Part shown: one piece after another, positions 18,247 through 32,752 of the stretch
Numbering within the stretch: position 1 is the stretch's first letter
How the letters are laid out: each line of letters begins with the position of its first letter
From: Tetrahymena elliotti 4EA
Taxonomy: Eukaryota; Ciliophora; Oligohymenophorea; Hymenostomatida; Tetrahymenidae
Direction of reading: 5' to 3'
Length of the DNA: 64,000 nucleotides
Assembly: GCA_000231825.2 (NCBI GenBank)
Contig: JH720311.1
Coordinates: 1 to 64,000 of the forward strand
The notes under the pieces: model-generated
What the model saw: only the letters and a program-made list of their open reading frames with translations
What the model was told of the DNA's origin: nothing
Databases searched by the model: none
Made by a program: the position numbers and the translations under genes

Positions 18247-21200
18247 TCAGTTATTCATTTTGAGGAAGTTTTTAATATTAGAGTCATGGATGTGTCTGTT
18301 TTTTTGCATTGAAAATTTCAAGAAATCAATGTCGAGGATATCTTTCATGCTTCCTATTTAATTTCCATTTAAATTGGTGAAATCCAAAGAACAGTTGCTT
18401 TAGATTTTATTTATTTACTCATCTAATTCTTTTTTTTCCTTTTTTTACATTTTTTTTTCTGACTAAATAGTATTCAACATGTTAAAAAGCTAAGATTTTT
18501 AAGGAGATACATCAAACTAGCTATCTAAAGTATGAGAAGACTAATATTTTATTATAGATTTTGTATTCTTATCACTATTTTATTTATCTTTTTACTTTTA
18601 AGGTGTAAAAATATTACTGTGATAGCTATTCATTTTATTGAAGTAAATATTTTAGCTAGATTAACTTTTGTTATTCAAATCTTTGCCAATTTTTATAAAT
18701 TTGCTTTAAGTTTACTTTTTTAAAGGAGATGACATCAAAGATGAAGGTTTTGAAGAAATTATTTAATTTTTTGATAGGTAAGAATCTTTTAATAAATGAT
18801 AACTACTAAGATTTTTTGTATTCGGAGAGTTTAATGCTGATTATGGGAGATTTATATTTATATTTGATTGCAACTTAGGAAGTTCGATGCTAGATAGAGA
18901 AGGAGCACTACTTTTTTTAGCATTAAAATGGGTTATATTTTAAAGAACTTCTTTTTTCAGCTGCTCTTATTATCTTTTTAGCTACTATTTTTCAAATATT
19001 TCTTACTTTTTTTATTTCTCTTCTTCAGTCAAATCTACTTTTGTAACTTATCTTACATAACCAGAAGGTGCTTAGTAGTAATAACTTTATTCTCTTGATT
19101 TTGTATTGTTATCAGGCTCCTTAAAATCAAGTAATCTTAAAGAATTTCTATTTTTTAATAGATATAGTTTATCAATTAAAAAACAAATAAAATTAATTTA
19201 CGTTGTAATAATATCTCTTGTGGAAAATCCTACTTACCTTCCATCTTAATTAAATTAAAAAATCAATTTAAATTATTGAATAAAATATTATTTTTTTACC
19301 TTTGTTAGTAAAAGTAGAAGTTGATTAATTATCTTGTATAACTGATCTATGAGATTGATGATTTTGATTAGATATATTTTCATTAAAAAGTTCTTAGACT
19401 GTTTATTTAGGTGAATCATCAATTGAATTGCTTCTAACTATGTAGCCACCATGAGAAAATTCCAAATTAGAATTTACTTTGCTTTTAATATTCTTCATTT
19501 TATTTTTAGAAGGAAATAAAACATCCATCTTATTAAATTCTATCTCATTGTTTTATATTTATTTTATGATCTAGTTTCTCATTCTTTCCTTTTCTTTTAT
19601 TCTTTTTATCTAAGCATTTGCCCATTTAGATTTAAACATATTTTCATTAAGTCTCTTTAATGTCTTTTAAATGTGTGTTGCTTTCTCAACATATCTAGTT
19701 TATTTAAAATCAAAATATTAAAATTATTATCTCCTAAAAATTCATATTTAAACTAACTTCTTCATGAAAAAATAAAAGGGGGTTAGGGATAAATAATTAG
19801 AAATGGAAACTTAAATAAGCTATTTTGGATAAATAGAAAAATAATAAATCTCTTAAAAAAATTATCTAAATTGATTTCCCCTCTAAAGTAAATTAAATAT
19901 TTTTAACTTTTAATAAGAAATATTTTACTCTTGATATTAACTTTTTGCATCTAAGGAGGTATGTTTTAAATCAATATTTAAGCTTCCAATCAGCTTTTCT
20001 ATGATACTTTTATTATCTTTATTAACAGCTTAAGGATCAAATTTTAACTTGATTTCCTAATTTATAAATTCTTAAATTTATTCGGAATTAAACTTTTCCA
20101 AAAGTTAAGGGTTCTGATATAATTTATTTAAAAGTTCATATTCATATTTCTTTTTTTATTGTTCAAGGAATATTTAATCTTCTTCTTATTCTTCTTACTT
20201 TTGCTATGCTAATTTTTTATTTTCTAACAAAACGGCTTTTAATGTTTCATAAAACTAGTTTTCATCTGTATTATCTAAAAATTCTTCAGGGCCAATCACT
20301 TACAATGCTTCAGCTATGTACTTAAATAAAGTTTTTTCTGAATCAATATCATTTAAACTTTTATTTTATCTAGTATGAGAGGCCTTTTTTTAGTCTACGA
20401 CATGTTTGTATGCTTTATCAAGTAGAAGATTTATATTTTTATCAAAATTAGGATTTTCAACATTAAATTTCTATTTTAGTTATTCCTCTTTAGATATTGT
20501 TTGGTTTTTTTCTGAGTTGATAGATTAATTTAACGTTTCCTCTTCATCAGAGCTGTCATCTTCAATTTAACTTTACTCATTAAATTACTACTTCTCTTTT
20601 ATTTACTTAAATTCTTCATTCCACTGTTAATTCTTTTTCATATTCTCTATTAAGTTTTTTTTATTTAGTAGATTTAGGTTTTGAAGGTATTGTCTTGTTT
20701 CTATGTAAGTACTTACACCTTTAAAGAGCTAAAGTTTTTCATTAAAAAGTTAATCGCGTGTTTTGTGAGCAATTTTTAATTTCTTATTAATTGTCAATGA
20801 AATTGTATTTTATCTCTATAGCTTTTTTTATATAGGAATACTCTCAGTATTTTAATTTGGTGTTGGATTGGTATCCTCTGAGAATTTTATTGCTTTTCCA
20901 TGTTTTTATTCTAGCTCATTCATTTAAAAAGAAGACTAACTCTTTATCTTTGAAAATGAAGGCATTACCTTACTAGAGTTAGAATAACTAAGCACATTTG
21001 ATTTATTATTATTGCTAAAAATGTCATCATTATTGCTAGAATTCTTCTACTGATGCTATTTAATAATAAAATTCTTAAAATCCTCAATCATTTTATTCTT
21101 ATTTTCAGCCTTTTACTTTTCTATTTGATAAATTTACTACTTTTAACTCTATGGAGACTCATCTTCATTCTCACAATTAGACACTTGACTTGTAATACTA

Positions 21201-21385
21201 ATTAAACTATCTTATTTTTTGACTCCATTGGTATGTTTTGTAACACTAGTAGTGTTTAAAGATAATTGTAAAATTCTATTTTTATCAGCCCCAAATGATA
21301 GAGAAGGTCTGTGGTTTGGTAGTTAATATGAGTTCTCATAATACTTTTTTTTAGCTTCAGAAAGATGAGAGTTTTAGTGAGACAT
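18247..21385 (-). CDS. Coiled-coil protein of unknown function
   Basis: Open under TAA/TAG = Gln from ATG 21385 (MSHQNSHLSEAKKKYYENSY) to TGA 18249-18247, with introns in the 3' half (candidates at about 19720-19880 and 19150-19300). The protein is hydrophilic with long heptad-like charged stretches such as LKQKFNVENPNFDKNINLLL and QEEQEEDQIFLEQQKKKYEY, and serine-rich regions near the N-terminus. No signal peptide or membrane segment is visible. The last exon reads MKDILDIDFLKFSMQKNRHI. I do not recognise a family; a cytoskeletal or basal-body coiled-coil role would be only a guess from composition. Confidence 0.7.
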
Positions 21386-23054
21386 CTTATCCTTATTGAA
21401 TGAACTTGTTATATTATTTTTTTAATTAAAAGATGTATTGTTAATTGTAAACAGAGTATTATATTTAATTGATAACACTGGAAATCCTTTAATTTTAGTG
21501 GTAAAGAAATTTCATCTAAATCTTATCATTATCAATTTTAATTAATTATTTATTTACATGCACATTTTTACATGTAAATTTATGAATAATTTTTTCTATT
21601 TTTTTTACATCATTTGTGGAAACTAATTTTATTAAAAATCATGAGATATTGAAAGATTATCTGCTTGATTATTAAATCTTTTAATGATATTCATTTTCTA
21701 ATTACAGAATTTACAATAGTAAAAACCTCAATTCAAAATAATTGCGATAATATATCATATAAGATACTGGCTGAATACTTTATTGTATTTCAATTAAAAA
21801 AATGAAAGAAAGAAATCTTATCATCAAATACAAATCCAATAAATATATAAATACTTTAAAAATTTAAAATAGAATAATTTCTTTGCTTACTTTCTCATGT
21901 AAATAATTATTTTAAATAAAATAAAAATACTTTCAAATCTTTTCAGATAAACATAATTGGGAGTCAATTTTTATTAAAAATCTTTTGTTCTTATTAGACT
22001 TCTATTAATAATCTTTTGAAGCAAAATTAAGATGAAAGTAAAAATAATCAATTTTATATTATAAATACAAAAATACCATTTTGTTCATAGATTATTTTTA
22101 TATTTCAAACAAATTAATTTCTTGAATCCTAAAAAAAACTACACTTTTTACAGAAAATATTTGGTAAAATATCCAATAAAAAACCAAATTAAATATTATC
22201 ATTTCTAAAAAATAATAACATTAAATATTTTTATCTTAAATTTAATATTTTGAGGAAAACGAAATATTTTTTGTTCCATTAATCTTAAAAAACACGATTT
22301 CTTATTTCCTTTTACACAAATGCGTCTTTATTAAACAAGAAATATAATTTAGTAAAGAATGATGAAAATCTGTAAATTATTTTAGATTCCTTTAAAAAAA
22401 TCTTTTCTTTTTTTACCAAAAAAATAAATTAAAAAAACATTTTTTTGATTTTAATAAAAATAATTAATAAATTTTTTATACTGGAATGAATTTAATTAAA
22501 GTTTATTTAAAAGAATAATATTCCATTTTTAAAGGCATAATTTATAATTTCTTTTATTCTTTTAATTCATTTGATCTAATATTTATTGGAAAATATTTTA
22601 TTTTTTATCTGAAAAATAGAAAATTAAAAAAGATGAAAATAAAATAAACCATGCTATCGAATCGATGCTGATAAAAAAATTATAGAATCTTTTGAATTTT
22701 TTAATGAGATAAGTAATTATGTATGTATGATCTTTAAAAAAAGTTATTTTTTGATGAATGCTTGATTTTAAATTATTCTATGTATAAAAAAATGTTTTCC
22801 CATATTAAATATCTTCAAATGTTGTATATTAATTATTACTAATATTCAATTAATAATAAATAATTAGCAGACAGGATATTTGTAGATAGATAGATAGATT
22901 TGATATTTCAGAATTTTATCAATAATATTTACTATTAGATAAATAAAAATACACTACAATTTTTTGAATGTAAAATTTAAATTTGAAAATATAAATACAA
23001 AATTATTGTTCTTAATAAATAATAAAGATACTATGTATTATTTATTTAGGCTTA
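21386..23054. other. Intergenic, no gene seen
   Basis: About 1.7 kb of AT-rich DNA between the coiled-coil gene start and the end of the LRR array. It contains a small inverted repeat (tttacatg...catgtaaa near 21552-21580) and a gata microsatellite near 22885-22900. No coding frame was recognised. Confidence 0.5.
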
Positions 23055-25639
23055 TCAATTAAGCTCAATAACTTTCACTAATCTCTTCATTCTTTTTAGT
23101 TTTTTTCTAAGTTGATAAATTGTCTCTTTTTCAAATGAATCAAATCTTGAAGGTATTTATAAAAATTAATTATTTAAAATGAAATAAACAATTTAACAAA
23201 ATTTCTAAATTTTTGTAAGATATTTCAAACTAAATTTTGAAAATTGAAAATTTTAAATAAACCTAAACTTAAAAAATAAATAAATTAATCTTTTATGTAC
23301 TTACTCATCTTGTATTAAGTAAAATATCTAACCAATAATATGAGAATTAATATTTTTATATGTATTTAAATTTAACTATTGGGTTAGATAAAAATGATAT
23401 TAAAAGGATTAAAAATGCTTATACCCTAAATCAAGAATCAAAGTTGAAATAGTTTTGCATCCAACTAAACCTGAGCCCAAAGATGAGACTCCTTCATCGC
23501 CAATTTAATTGTATCTTTCAAAATTACAAGATATTATAAATTAAAATAAAAAAAATAAAGTTAAAATTAAGCTGAATAAGAAGATCTTAAAAATTAGAAT
23601 TTTATTTTAAGTTTAAAAATGAAAGTGTAAAGAATAGCAAAATAAAAATAATCATTAGCTACTGACAATAAATCAAACAAAATTATTTAATAAAAGACAG
23701 GAATTAATTATTTTTTGTATTTTATTATTAGTTAACAGAATTACGTCTATGATTTATTTATAAACATATTTTAAATAAAATAACTAATAATTGTTTATAA
23801 ACTAATTGAGCTTATTTTGATAAAATTAAAATTGAAAAGATAACCCAAAATAGTGGATAATATACTTAAAATATATGTATATTTTTAATCAAATTGTATA
23901 TTTTGATAGAAAATTATATTTAATGATCATTAAAACATTAAAACTATTTTTACAATAGGTTGAGAGTCAAAATTGATAGTCTATTACAATCAGCTAAAGC
24001 TAAACCCAACCATTATGCACCTTAATGGCTAATTTTATTCTAACTTTTACATTTAAAAAAATCAGCTAAAAAACAAAAAAATGTTTTAAAGAAAAATGAT
24101 AAGAAAGAATTGCAAAATAAGTTGAAAAGAAAAAATAATAAATAAATAAAGATATTCAAGAAAAATATTATAAAAACTATATTTGTTTTAGATTAATTTT
24201 CATTGAATATATTTTCTTATAATAAAAAATTATATTTTTGTTTTATTGCATTTCTTTAGAATATACTGTCAAAATCAAATTATTTTCTTTTACCAAAGAT
24301 CAAGTGTCAAATTTGAGAGACTAGAGCATTAAGCTAAGCCAGAAACCAAATCTTCAGCTCCCTGATTACCAATTCTATTCTTCCTTTGAATATTAAAAAA
24401 ATTAAGTTATCAAATAGACAATAATTGTAATAAAAAATAAATTAAAAAAGCTAAATTTAAATATAAAGTTTATCATATTTCCAACAGAAAGTTTTTGATA
24501 AATAATTCAAAAATTTGCAATATTATTGAGATAATATGTTCATAAATTAATCTATTAGATATCAAAAATTATATTTTTTTAAGAGAATCAATTCATAATT
24601 AAAATAAGTTTATCAAACACATCAAAATATTTTACATTAAGTAAATTGTTAAATTTTGGAGGTTCTTGCATTTAGCTAAACCTTTGCCCATACCTGAAGC
24701 ACCTTAAGCACCTATCTAATTATGCCTTTTAATATTTAAAAAATCATCAAAACTTAATCAAGAAATAATTAATTTAAAAATAATCATTTCAAATTAAAAC
24801 TATGAGTTAAATAGAAATTAATGAATATTTATTCAAGACAAATTAAAAATCATAAAGGGTCTAAAATAAGATTTTCACAAAATTGATTATATATTTATTT
24901 ACTTTAAGTAAAGTGTCAAAGTTTAGAGACTAGAGCAGTGAGCTAAACCAGAACCCAAATCGGATATACCTTGATAGCCTATTTAATTCTCTCTTTCATA
25001 TCAAAAAATAAGTAAATAAAAATGAAGAATTTTTAGATTAAAATAAATTTGAGAAAAACATCTTTTAAATTTAAATACAAAAGAAAAATTTAGTTTATTA
25101 AATTGTGGTCATATGATAGATAATTAATAAATAATCTATCAAGCATAATTAGTGAAGAAATAATATTAATTAATCATTTAGATCTCTCAAATTAAATATT
25201 AATAGAAGATAATATTTAATTTTTACTATATAAATAGTGTCAAAGTAGATAGATTAGTGCAGCAAGCTAAAGCAGAGCCCAATTTCGATGTCCCTTAGTC
25301 TCCAAGTTAATCCCTTCTTTTAATGTTTAGAAAATAAAAATAAGTATGCATTAAAATAATCAGGAAAAACAAGAAAAATGTAAAGAAAAAGTAAAAAAAT
25401 GCTTTCATATAAGTTTAAAAAATAGAAAGTAAAAAAAACTTGCTAGTTAAAGGATGAATAATAGATAAATAAACAAATTATTAAGCAAGAATTTTTAATT
25501 TAGATTAAAAAATTATATTTTTCAAGATTTTGATCAAAAGCTTTAAACTAAATTTACCTTAAATCAATATTTAGATTAGTCTGAGACTATAAATCAGAGT
25601 TAACAAACTTTTGATTTGAAAAAAGGTTATCATTTTATT

Positions 25640-27740
25640 TAATTTAAAAGTATTAGAATACTTCTTCAAGATGTTTCAGGTAGATTATTTTCTATTGCAT
25701 TTTATTTTATTTATTATTTTATTTCAAGGAAAATTAAATAAAAAATATTAATTAAAAAATATGATTTGTCATTTGCAAATAATAAGATAATCAAATTTAT
25801 TACAAAAATCTTTATTTTTTAAATTTATTTATTTATAAAACATGCCATACTTAATTAACACACACAATAATAAATCATTTTAATTTTTTATTTATCTTTT
25901 TCAGAAGGCAGTTAATGTATTCAAGATTCTTCTTCACTTGCTGAGTCATATTTTATTTGTCTTCTTCAGTTCTATGGATCTATTTTTTATAGAATTCTTT
26001 TTTGAAAATATTTAATTACTTAAAGAATTTTTCTTCTGAAATGGATAAATAAGAGAATCTATTTAAAGCTCAAGTGTCTGTTGTGACATTAACACTTGTG
26101 GTATTGCTATTGGACTAGCTTCCTAAAGTTCTTTGGAAGTAGGTCAAGATGGTGACCTTGTCAGCAACATAGCTTCTTCCTGTGTATGTACCGAATCTGG
26201 TTTTGCTCTTGAATTAGATTCTTGTCTACCTATTTGCTATGAATGCATCAATATGAGACTAGTTAAGAAGACACACTTTGGGGAAAACAAAGCTGTTACT
26301 TAAAGCTGCCAGTGAGCAAGTGCTAGTAGCGGGTTTGCTTCGTCACGCTTTGGTTAGGTATCTAATAGGAAATGTACTTAAAGTATGGCTTGGTGAAGAT
26401 GGTCCATATAAGCCCCTAGTTTTGAGGACTAAGAGTATAAGTAATCTTCTTGAGGGTGTAGTGAAGGTATCTAGTGCATTCTTTCATTGCTTTTAGGTGT
26501 TCATCAAGTGAACCTTTGCAATCTAGGATCACCGGAGGAATTTATAATTCTGAACGATCGGGATTTCATACTGTTTAAAGTCAGCTTTTTCAGTATAGAC
26601 ATGCTTATATTCCTGATTTGTCTCTGTTGAATTGTAGTAGCTTGTCCTTGATGACCCTGAGCATGTTTCTGAGAAAGATGTGTAGCTTAAGAATGAATGG
26701 CTAGCAAGCCAATCAGATGGCTGGAAATTGAGTTTTCGTTCATCTGGCTTTAAAAAAACAAAAAATTTAATGAAAAATACATTGCTACATCATACAAATA
26801 CATATTCTAAATTCATACAATTCATAAAAGCATTTACAAAAAAAAATATGTAATACTAAAAAAAATTAACATTTATATTGCTTTGATAGTCATAATTATT
26901 CTCTAGTTATTTGATCTACTTTTTCCATGATGCAAATACATAGTTTATGTTATTTAAGTTTCTTTTCTGTTTTTGTAAGCCAATTTAGCTAACATACTTT
27001 TTAGAATATTTTGGTTTTCATGTTCTTTATTGAATTTTCTTTTTGGAGAGAAATTGCAAGCAAATTTTTAAAGTAATTTCTCCTATTCAAAAGTAAATGA
27101 AGGTCAGTCAATTTATTCTAATTTTGATGGAGGTGCTTTCATTCAAACATGAATGAAAAATTAAAGCTCTTTTCAAAAGAGAGTGTTTATAAAGAGGTTT
27201 TAATTTTCTTATTTAATTATGAATAAAAAGCTATTTAAAAAAAGAAAACAAATTTTTCATTCAATAATATCCATAAATGAATGAAGAAAAACTTAAATAC
27301 TTGAATTTGCTGCTTTGATTGAGTGTGTTTCTCTTGCAAAAAAATAGCATGATAATATTCAGATACATTTTTTCAATAATTTTAATAGAATAGAATCTAT
27401 TGGTAAAAGGATAAATTCATTATCTAGATAAATGGATTGATAACACTTTTAATATTAAAATTTAAAAATATAAAATGAAGAGTTTTTCAATTTCTTTTAT
27501 TTTATGTTCAGATACGTTATATGAGTATATGTAATATATTTAAAAGTGTTTGATTCATCTAATAATATAATTATATAATGAATAAATTTATCATAAATTT
27601 CATCCATAAATTTATTTTTTGACTAATCTGTTTATTTTTAATATTTTTGTTCTCAATTTTCTCATTTCTTATTTCTCAATGCAATTTCGTCTTTTGATAA
27701 ATATTTGATAAAAAATAAATAAATAATTGAATTACAAATT
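25640..27740. other. Interruption of the LRR array
   Basis: LRR exons recur every 150-450 bases on either side, then stop for about 2.1 kb. The gap holds a GC-richer coding remnant at 25918-26760 and AT-rich sequence at 26760-27740. It looks like inserted DNA, but no terminal inverted repeat or target duplication was identified. Confidence 0.5.
25918..26760 (-). pseudogene. Unidentified coding remnant with frameshifts and a stop
   Basis: This block is visibly richer in G and C than its surroundings and reads as protein on the minus strand, but in several frames. Segments in order: SDWLASHSFLSYTSFSETCS to QYEIPIVQNYKF (26740-26545); after a shift, VILDCKGSLDEHLKAMKECT to TLSPQNQGLIWTIF; then ANRQTRIQFKSKTRFGTYTG to VTILTYFQRTLG; an in-frame TGA after VTTDT (about 26090); and a lysine-rich end. 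At least two frame changes and one stop are needed, so it is a broken gene or an alien fragment. A plus-strand reading frame (26278-26496) also crosses it and is probably a shadow. I recognise no family. Confidence 0.5.
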
Positions 27741-27982
27741 TACCTTAAATCGAGATTTAATTCTAACAAATTTGTGCAATTTTTAAAGATTGAACCCAAT
27801 TAAGATGAATTTTATAACTCTAGATTATTGCTTTATTTTTTATTAAACATAAAATTAAAAAAAAGAAAACTTGATATGTTAAATAATCTCTAAAATTAAC
27901 TTATTTTAGATCATTAAAACTTCAGTTTTTTTAATCATCTTTTGAAAAAATAAATTCTATTTTATTTTTCCAATAATTTTAC

Positions 27983-28071
27983 CTAAAATCTAAATGTAAT
28001 TCTTTGAGATGATTAAATCTTGCAATAGAAGAAATCAAACCTGAATTCCATCCTCTCCAACAATATTAAAA
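27983..28071 (-). pseudogene. LRR exon with one-base deletion
   Basis: This exon is 89 bases while the intact exons I measured around it are 90. The first part reads FNIVGEDG in the expected frame. The second part reads GLISSIARFNHLKELHLDF only in the shifted frame. A single base is missing after the GEDG codons. Confidence 0.75.
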
Positions 28072-31000
28072 CTTTTTAAAAATTAATATTATATAAACAA
28101 AAATTTATATTGATTTCAATAATTTTGATGTTTTTTATTTTAAATTAACTTAATATTATTAAGATTTACTCAAGAAAAAGTTTTAGAGATTAAATTCTTT
28201 TAAATTTCTCTAATGAGTGACCAAAATTTATTGCTCCTTTGCTACTAATTTGGTTAAAGCTTAAAAAAATAAAATTAATAAAATATTTAAATAAAAAAGT
28301 TCTAAAAAAAAATAAATAATGATAAAATATTTTCATCAATAGCATTTATAATAATGAAAGCTTTAATTCATAAATTAAACCTAAGATTAAGAGCCAATTC
28401 AGAGAAACTATTGTACTTTTCTAAGCAAGAACTTAAAGACGAAATCCCATTTTCAGTTATTTTATTCCGACTTTTTTTAAATTAAATGAAAAATAAGAAA
28501 ATAATTCAAAAATTGATTTAAAATATTTATTTGATTTAAATAATAATCTTTTTGATTTATTTTAATTATTTATAAAATAATATAATAATATATTAAAATA
28601 ACTATCTAAATACCTAAAATCAAATGATATTTTTTTTAGATTTTTACAGCTTTGAAAAGTTTAGACTAAGATTGTTGGCCCTAAATCACCTATTTTAGTA
28701 TTGCTAATTAAATTTATTAAATAAAATTAATTGTTAATCAGATAAAATAATGAATTTTGTATTCATTTATTAAAAAAAGAAAATTGGTTTTTTCGTTAGT
28801 TTCATAAAAATTTACTGGTTTTTTCACAGTAAAAAGAAAATTTTTTTAATGGTAGTGAGTGTTTTTTAATCAATTCATTGCTAATGATTTATTTTTTTAT
28901 TTATTTAGAATAAACTGAAAGTATCTATGATGTAAAAAACCCTTCTAACTAAAAATACTATTTAAAAAAATAAGATTTTTGCTTATTAGAATATTAAAAT
29001 AATTTATTTTATTTTATGACAATTTTTACCCTATAGAGAGTCGCAAGTAAGAAATATTATTGATTCCAGTTAAAGACCTTGCCAAAGCTGATGCATTTTT
29101 CTCTCCTATGCTATTACCACTTTTTAAAAACTAAAATCACCAAAAAATAGATTGAAAAGTGTTATTTTTTACTCAAGACAAAGTGACAAATTTTAGAGTT
29201 CTTTAAAAGATTGTAATGCGCTTCCTAAAGCTTTAGCAAATTTTTCATTGACTGAAATATTATTGTCACTTTAATTTCATTATAATGATATTTTTAAATT
29301 AAGTAAAAACTAATAAAAAGAATTTTAAAAGAGGAATAAAAATAAATCCAATTATATTATAAAATAAAAAGATATTTACTAGAGGTAGAGTTACAAGCTT
29401 TACATATTATGACACTTTGTTAATTAATTAATAAGATTTGAGCCAATTTTGTCAGAAATATTGCTATTTCTTTTTATATAAAAAATTTTATTGAAAATTA
29501 AACAAATAATTAATTGATTAATTCATACAAAAATAATTTTTACTATAAATAATATTAACAGTTATTTTTTCAGATTTAAAATTTTTAAAAAATAAAAATA
29601 TTTTTTTAAAAAAGCAAAATTTATGTTTTTTTTACCTCAGATCTAAAGTCAAATCTTATAAGGAGTGGCATTTCGAAAAGGCTTAACTTAAAAGTTACAC
29701 TTCCTAAATTCCTATATTATTATTCCTTTTATATATTTTTGAAGTATTTTTTAATTTTAAATCTCCAACTTATAAAAATAAGGGAATAAAAATTTGATAA
29801 TTTTACCAAAGAATTAGTTCGATGTTTATATGTGAGTCTAAAGAAGAGTCTTAAAACTATTCAATTATAAATCAAAATTAAATAATTAATAACACATTTT
29901 TAATTTTACATTTTGTAAATTATTAAATGTTTATTTTGTATTTTTCATTTTATTTTTCCTTTTTGTATTTATTTTAATTTTTGATAAAATTATTAAAAAT
30001 ATTTATTAATTTATTTTTATCAAAAATAGCAAACAGATGAAATAAATTTGTTTTCTTTGTTTCTTTTTATTTTTCATATTTAAAAGCAGGTTGGCTGGTT
30101 ATATTAAATTTAAAAATATAATCAATAAATCAATATTCCTTGCAGAAAAAAAATGTTTTTGTTGAAACAAAAAATTAGATTATTTTTATTTATTATCAAT
30201 TTTTTATTCAAAATAATAAGTCTCTTCAAGTTAGGATTTAATATTTTAATTTTCTTTTACTAATTGAAAACAAATTTAGGGATCTGTCAGTAATTTTAAT
30301 TTCAAAAAAAACATATCTTTTTTAATGAAGAATTCCTAAATGAAGCTAAGCATATTATATTAAAATATTTAAAAATCTAATTTTAATAGATTAACAAAAA
30401 TTTAATAAATATTCATCTAATTAAAATAGGTAAACAATAAATAAATTTAAAAATGATATGATTTATTTGTTAGCTTTCTGATGAATTAAATTTATTTCTA
30501 GTTTTGAAAAAAAACAAGTTTTATAAAAATATAATAATTTCAACTTTCATGAACTAATTAAAAAAAATACTAATTCTCATTATTATTAAATAAAGAATTC
30601 AAAAAAAATTTGATAATTTAACTAACCTTTTTGTTTTCATTAGTTTTGATATTAATCTTTATCGACCCTTTTAACCAATATAATTATACCTTTTAAGAAT
30701 TATAAAAAATACAAAGTATTGAAAAAGAAATATTTAAAGAATGAGAATAATATTTAAAATGAATTAAATTAAAAATAACAAATAAAACAGTAAAATTGCT
30801 CATAAATTATATATTTGTTTATTTAATCATTCAGAAATATTTAATTAATGTTGTAAAAATATTTTTACTTTAGGTAAAGAGTCAATTATATTAGATTAGA
30901 GCATTGTGCTAAGCTAGATCCTAATTCTAATGCACCCATTTCTTATATTTTATGTTTCCTTTTAAAAAAGTATTAAAATATTAAACAAAGATTAAATAGA

Positions 31001-32662
31001 TATTAAAATAATAAGAAAAAGAAAAAATATGAATAAAATAAAAATACAAAACAAACATAAATTAATGAAAGAGACAAATATCAAATTAGTAAATTGTCAG
31101 TTAATCCACTAATAAATTAATTTTTTTTCAAAAATACTAAATTATTATTGAAAAACTATTTTACTCAAGGATAAGAGTCAAAGCTTAGAGTTTAGAGCAT
31201 TATGCTAAGCTAGGTCCTAACCATTAAGCAAGAATTTCAGCAATATTATGAATATAACTTTTAAAAAAATATAAAATTATATAATATGAAATGGAGAAAT
31301 ATAAAAATATAGAAAGAATGAGAAAGATTAAAAAAGTGAATTAAATTTGAAATCAAAAAATAAAAAAAATACATAATTATTATTATAAAACTATTTTTAC
31401 TTGAGATTAGAGCATTTTATTAAGCCAGATCCTAATCCTACTAGCTCTATTTCACTAAGTTTATCTCCACTTTTAAACAATTATAAAAATATTAAAGAAT
31501 AAAGCTAATAAAATAATGAGAAGAAGATAAAAATGTCAATTAAATTAGAAAAAAACTAATAAAAGAAAATGAATCAGTTAAATATAAAGTATACCAAACA
31601 AATTTATCTAAAGGAAGATCAGAAATATTGGAAACTGGTTTTATTGGATAGTTTTTGTGTGTATATTCTTAAAATTTACTATAAATTATTCAGATATTTT
31701 TAAATTCTGAGAGAGTAATTTCATGATAAAATATTAGAATTTTAACTTGTCAAATATTCAAAATGATATTTTAGTAGAGTCAAATTTTTTTGACTAGATA
31801 CGGTTCTTTAATAATTAATAACCATTTGAATTATTTTTATTTAATTTACATAAATTTTTTTTAGGAATTTTCAGTTCGAAAATAAAAAAAATATTTTATT
31901 TGGATAGAATGAATGAAATTACAACTAACAAGGAAAAAAGTTATTTTAAATAAAGTAGATAAAACAAATATTAGATAAATAAATTGGTTTTCATATTCAA
32001 CCAATATTTTTGATTAACTTTTAGTTTCATAATTAAACTGAGATGGATTATAATTATATGGAATAATAATTTTAAAATTATTCTTTTCTGTCAAAATGTT
32101 AAAAATGATTAAACTAATCTTTATGCTTTTAAATATTTTGATCTAAATCCTTATCTGCCTACTTCACCAATATTATTACCACTTTTAAAAAATAAATATT
32201 GAATAAATAGATATTTTGAAGAATGAAAAAAGCATGAAAATTTGAATAAAGTCTGAAATAAAAAATCAAAATTAATAAATGAGCAATGCAAACAAATATC
32301 AAGCAAACCAAACAAAATTTCTCATAAATTAAAATCTTTGTTTATAATGAAACACTATTTTTACTTAAGGAAAAGAGTCAAAGTTTAGAGATTAGAGCAT
32401 TTTGCTAAGCTAGATCCTAACCCTTCTGCTCCCATGTCACCAATATTATTCTTACTCAGAAAAAATTATAAAAATAAATAAATATTTTTAAGAATGAGAA
32501 AAGCATTAAAATTTAAATAAACTCAGAAATAAAAAATCAAAATTAATAAATGAGCAAGCCAAAAAAATATCAAGTAAACCAAACCAAATTAACAGTTTCT
32601 GATAAATTAAAATATTGTTTATTATTCAAATGGCATAATTTATAATGAAACAATATTTTTAC

Positions 32663-32752
32663 CAAAGGGAAAGAGCCAAAGTTTAGAGATTAGAACATTT
32701 TGCTAAGCCTGATCCTAACCCTTGTGCTCACATGCCACCAATTTTATTCTTA
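32663..32752 (-). pseudogene. LRR exon with in-frame TGA
   Basis: A 90-base exon reading KNKIGGM-stop-AQGLGSGLAKC. The neighbouring exon at 32365-32454 has GGA (Gly) at the position that is TGA here, so a single change creates the stop, which is the only stop codon in this code. Confidence 0.75.

Noticed and set aside
26278..26496. Plus-strand ORF of 72 codons starting MGKTKLLLKAASEQ
   Set aside because: It overlaps better minus-strand coding segments in the same block, shows no family signature, and is likely an opposite-strand shadow.
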